A stretch of 64,000 bases of DNA from Psychromonas ossibalaenae ATCC BAA-1528 (GTDB taxonomy: Bacteria > Pseudomonadota > Gammaproteobacteria > Enterobacterales > Psychromonadaceae): the NCBI RefSeq assembly GCF_000381745.1, contig NZ_KB906973.1, positions 62,001 to 126,000 on the forward strand, in the 5' to 3' direction. This document shows, piece after piece, positions 61,469-64,000 of this stretch. The notes below the pieces were generated by a model that searched no databases, was not told the origin of the DNA, and saw only the letters and a program-made list of their open reading frames with translations. The position numbers were made by a program, and so were the translations under genes. Numbering within the stretch: position 1 is the stretch's first letter; each line of letters begins with the position of its first letter.

Positions 61469-63799
61469 ATGAGTATCAAATCAAAAATTACAACCTTGTT
61501 TTCCAACCCTAAGGGTGTGGTAAATAAGTATGTATATAATGAAAAGCCGGCTAAAAAGCCAATTAAAAAGGTAGTTAAAAAGGTAGTTAAAAAGCCAGTT
61601 AAAAAATCAGTGAATAATTTATCCACTTGCCCATTAGATATAAAAATATCTGTGAGTGATGGAGATTATTTATATATACCATGGATTAAAACACATGGGG
61701 ATAAGTTAGTTAGTTCTTTATCTAACAATAGTGATATCGTTATTTCACCTTTATGGTTAAATGAAAATATTCATAATTCAAATGTTAGAAGAAGTATAAA
61801 TAAATATTCTAGAGAATGCCCTGCTCATTTTAGAAGATATATAATTTCTGCTTTAGCTTTAAACAAAAATAAAATAAAAGCTGTTATTTTAACAATGGAT
61901 TGGAGTACTCCAATGAGGTTAATTTCAAGTGTCTGTAAAGAGCTTGGAATTAAAACAATCCTTATACCGCATGAAGGTGTATTTGCTAAAGAAAGTGAAT
62001 ATTATAAAGATATTTCTACAAATGTTAATGTACCTATATCAGATTATATTTTATGTTGGGGAGAGCAGCAGAAAAATATTTTTTCTGCTAGAGGATACCC
62101 GAAAGAAAGAATTAAAGTGTCAGGCTCCTTAAAATTGGATGAATACTCAAGTTACAGTCCAGTCTTAACCAAGGAATTATTTTGCAAAATATATTCATTT
62201 TGCCCAAGTAAAAAGACTATTCTTTTCTCATGCCAACCATTGGACTCTCAGTATGATGTTGTCTTGGCAAGAAAGGCTCAAAGAGAAATCATTGAAGACT
62301 TAATTGAGTATGTGAACATCAACGATGTTCAATTAATAATTAGAAAACCACCTTCAAATGATCGGATTTTAAATAAAAAACTAGACGATCTGATTAATGT
62401 GTCAGATTTAATCTCAGTAGACTATGCAACACCTTATTTAACAACGCCAGAAGAGTCTATTGCTCATTGTGATGTTGTTTTGTCTATAAATAGTACTATG
62501 CTGTTTGAGGCTATATTATATTCAACACCTGCTATATCAACAAAATACGTTGAGTTCAGACAAATATGGGAAAATATAAACATATCGTCACCTACTAACA
62601 AGGTTGATTTATATCCTGACTTAAATATAGCCTTAAACAACCCTCAAGAGCATTTGGATTCTATTGATTTAACCTGGGCTAAAAATAGCCTGTCTTACGG
62701 TGATTTTTCTGGTGAGGCTAAGTCAAATATAGTTGATTTTTTAAAGAGTGAATTGCCATTTGATATTTATCATCCAGTTAATCGCTTTTTCGCAAAAACT
62801 CATAATGAAAATATTGCATTAAACGCTAGTTTAAACAATAAGTTAGTTGAGTCTAATAAGTATCTACCTAAGATGTTGGGCGTTAATTCTGTTATATCTT
62901 CTGCTTCTTGTGCTAATGATATTTTTGTAGATTTCTTCATTAACTGGGGTATTAGTCAAACTAATAATAAAGCTAGGCAAATTTCGAAAGCTAAAGCATA
63001 TGGCAAAGACTTATTAATTGTTGAAGATGGTTTTATTAGATCTTGTAAAATTGGACTATCAAATGAACCTGGTTTATCTATTATTTTAGACAACAAAACC
63101 GCATATTATGATGCTAGAAAAACTTCGTATTTAGAGGAAAAGTTAAACTCGACAGAAAAATTAATGGATTCTGATATTTTTCGAGCAAAAGAAAATATTA
63201 AAAATATACGAGAGAATAGAGTATCAAAATATAATCATGCACCTGATGTGGCTTTAAAAATAGGTAAAAATAACAGCAAAATATTATTAGTAGATCAACG
63301 TTATGGTGATATGTCAGTTGAAGCTGGTTTAGCGGATGAAAAGTCCTTTGAGAATATGCTTCTTGATGCTATCAATAATTATCCCGAATACGATATTTTA
63401 ATAAAAAGACACCCTGATGCGACAATTGGAGGGAAAAGTTCATATTATAGTGATAAGAAAATTGGCTTTACTAAAGACATAGATAATGTGCATCTGATTG
63501 ATTACGATGTAAATCCATATGCTTTATTTGATATAGTTGATAAAGTTTTTTGTGTTACAAGTGGTATGGGCTTTGAAGCATTATTAGCAGGAAAAGAAGT
63601 TCATGTATATGGCGTTCCATTTTATTCAAATTGGGGGCTTACAATAGATAAAGTCGATTTGCCACGACGCACAAGGAAAAGAACTCTGGAAGAAACGTTT
63701 TTTTATAGTTATATTAATTTTTCAAGGTACTTTAATCCTGAAGAAATGAAAGGTGCAGAGATTGAAGATGTTATAGCTTATATAATAAAAAACAGATAA
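61469..63799 (+). CDS. Composite capsule glycosyltransferase with KpsC-type C-terminal module
   Basis: A 776-aa two-part enzyme. Residues about 1-50 form a basic start with KKVV-type repeats. Residues about 55-420 are a GT-B-like module I do not recognise (KTILIPHEGVFAKES, CWGEQQKNIFSARGYPKERIKVSG, HCDVVLSINSTMLFEAILYSTPAIS). Residues about 430-776 are a clear Capsule_synth/KpsC-type beta-Kdo transferase module: VEDGFIRSCKIGLSNEPGLS, LLVDQRYGDMS, ILIKRHPDA, VTSGMGFEALLAGKEVHVYG and PFYSNWGLT. E. coli KpsC (675 aa) has two similar modules; here the first is different. ATG 61469 is used, three bases after kpsF; a TTG start 12 bases earlier is less likely. Codon use is notably AT-rich. Confidence 0.75.
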   Translation: MSIKSKITTLFSNPKGVVNKYVYNEKPAKKPIKKVVKKVVKKPVKKSVNNLSTCPLDIKISVSDGDYLYIPWIKTHGDKLVSSLSNNSDIVISPLWLNENIHNSNVRRSINKYSRECPAHFRRYIISALALNKNKIKAVILTMDWSTPMRLISSVCKELGIKTILIPHEGVFAKESEYYKDISTNVNVPISDYILCWGEQQKNIFSARGYPKERIKVSGSLKLDEYSSYSPVLTKELFCKIYSFCPSKKTILFSCQPLDSQYDVVLARKAQREIIEDLIEYVNINDVQLIIRKPPSNDRILNKKLDDLINVSDLISVDYATPYLTTPEESIAHCDVVLSINSTMLFEAILYSTPAISTKYVEFRQIWENINISSPTNKVDLYPDLNIALNNPQEHLDSIDLTWAKNSLSYGDFSGEAKSNIVDFLKSELPFDIYHPVNRFFAKTHNENIALNASLNNKLVESNKYLPKMLGVNSVISSASCANDIFVDFFINWGISQTNNKARQISKAKAYGKDLLIVEDGFIRSCKIGLSNEPGLSIILDNKTAYYDARKTSYLEEKLNSTEKLMDSDIFRAKENIKNIRENRVSKYNHAPDVALKIGKNNSKILLVDQRYGDMSVEAGLADEKSFENMLLDAINNYPEYDILIKRHPDATIGGKSSYYSDKKIGFTKDIDNVHLIDYDVNPYALFDIVDKVFCVTSGMGFEALLAGKEVHVYGVPFYSNWGLTIDKVDLPRRTRKRTLEETFFYSYINFSRYFNPEEMKGAEIEDVIAYIIKNR
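61551..61610 (+). repeat. Tandem 12-bp repeat inside the KpsC-like gene
   Basis: Five units of the form TTAAAAAGGTAG (starts at 61551, 61563, 61575, 61587, 61599; the second and third identical) code for KKxV repeats near residues 28-47. The unit is four codons, so copy changes keep the reading frame and only alter the length of the basic linker. Confidence 0.85.
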
Positions 63800-63812
63800 G
63801 AAGTTAAAAATT

Positions 63813-64000
63813 ATGCGTGTGGCAAGTTTTGGAAGTTGTTTATCAAGGCGGATTATTGATGAGTTAGAATTATTAAATTCAGAAATTGAAGTCATTAGTT
63901 GCACTATGCAATTAAAAGTTTCTGATTTTATCAATACTAACAATACATTTAATAAAATCGATTTATATGAATTAGCTAAAAAATCGAGCAATTCTCCTGA
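63813..64000 (+). CDS. Partial gene at window end, SGNH/DUF6270-like start
   Basis: An open frame starts at ATG 63813, 13 bases past the previous stop, with AAGAAG upstream, and runs off the window after 62 codons. The start RVASFGSCLSRRIIDEL resembles the FGSC-SR block at the start of DUF6270-type proteins found in polysaccharide loci, where Gly-Ser-Cys takes the place of the GDS motif of SGNH hydrolases. Too little is visible to assign a function. It continues the capsule operon in the same direction and AT-rich style. Confidence 0.5.
   Translation, partial: MRVASFGSCLSRRIIDELELLNSEIEVISCTMQLKVSDFINTNNTFNKIDLYELAKKSSNSP

Noticed and set aside
1-64000. tRNA, rRNA or riboswitch genes
   Set aside because: I looked for T-loop motifs and conserved riboswitch cores in the intergenic regions and saw none; a covariance-model search would be needed to exclude them fully.

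Overview
The window looks like the chromosome of a moderately AT-rich marine gammaproteobacterium, probably near Psychromonas and the Alteromonadales/Vibrionales. PyrE, Rep, WecC, UbiA/UbiC, GlpG and RfaH all resemble their E. coli counterparts, and the surface genes are of a kind common in cold-water marine species. This is inference from recognised protein sequences; no database was searched. No tRNA, rRNA or CRISPR array was seen.

Region 1 (1-39.4 kb) begins with the 3' part of pyrE and is then almost entirely one exopolysaccharide (EPS)/exosortase locus. On the minus strand lie the PEP-CTERM regulators and accessories (prsK, prsR, prsT), an export lipoprotein, a chain-length protein, a degenerate tyrosine-kinase homologue, a beta-barrel protein, wecC, a heparinase-like gene and exosortase xrtA. 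One PEP-CTERM substrate gene (1870-2391) has a near-consensus sigma-54 promoter, which fits control by the sigma-54 activator PrsR encoded 3 kb away. On the plus strand from 15.6 to 39.3 kb lie a FemAB-like protein, a WecG-type transferase, a sulfotransferase, a Wzx flippase, glycosyltransferases, NodB-type proteins, a CapK-like ligase, a Wzy/WaaL-type protein, a novel anchored repeat protein and a WcaJ-type initiating transferase. Together they could make, sulfate, flip, polymerise and export a Wzx/Wzy polysaccharide, perhaps containing ManNAcA, and sort PEP-CTERM proteins to the surface.

Region 2 (39.5-54.8 kb) is mostly ordinary chromosome: a small membrane protein, a TetR-controlled RND pump, rep, a peroxiredoxin-glutaredoxin hybrid, a lipoamide-dehydrogenase-like flavoprotein, ubiCA, a FliL-like protein, a ComEA-like protein, a RAYT transposase inside an array of REP-like repeats, and rfaH-glpG.

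Region 3 (54.8-64 kb) is the start of an ABC-transporter (group 2-like) capsule operon preceded by a JUMPstart/ops element, the RfaH recruitment site. rfaH is divergent and directly upstream. The genes are a lipoprotein, then KpsD-, KpsS-, KpsM-, KpsE-, KpsF- and KpsC-like genes, then a gene cut by the window end. No KpsT ATPase or KpsU is in the window. The last few kb look clearly more AT-rich than the rest.

The least explained items are the degenerate kinase, the duplicated domain in the 36.2-kb gene, the composite KpsC-like protein, the MITE-like repeat family and the REP/RAYT island.
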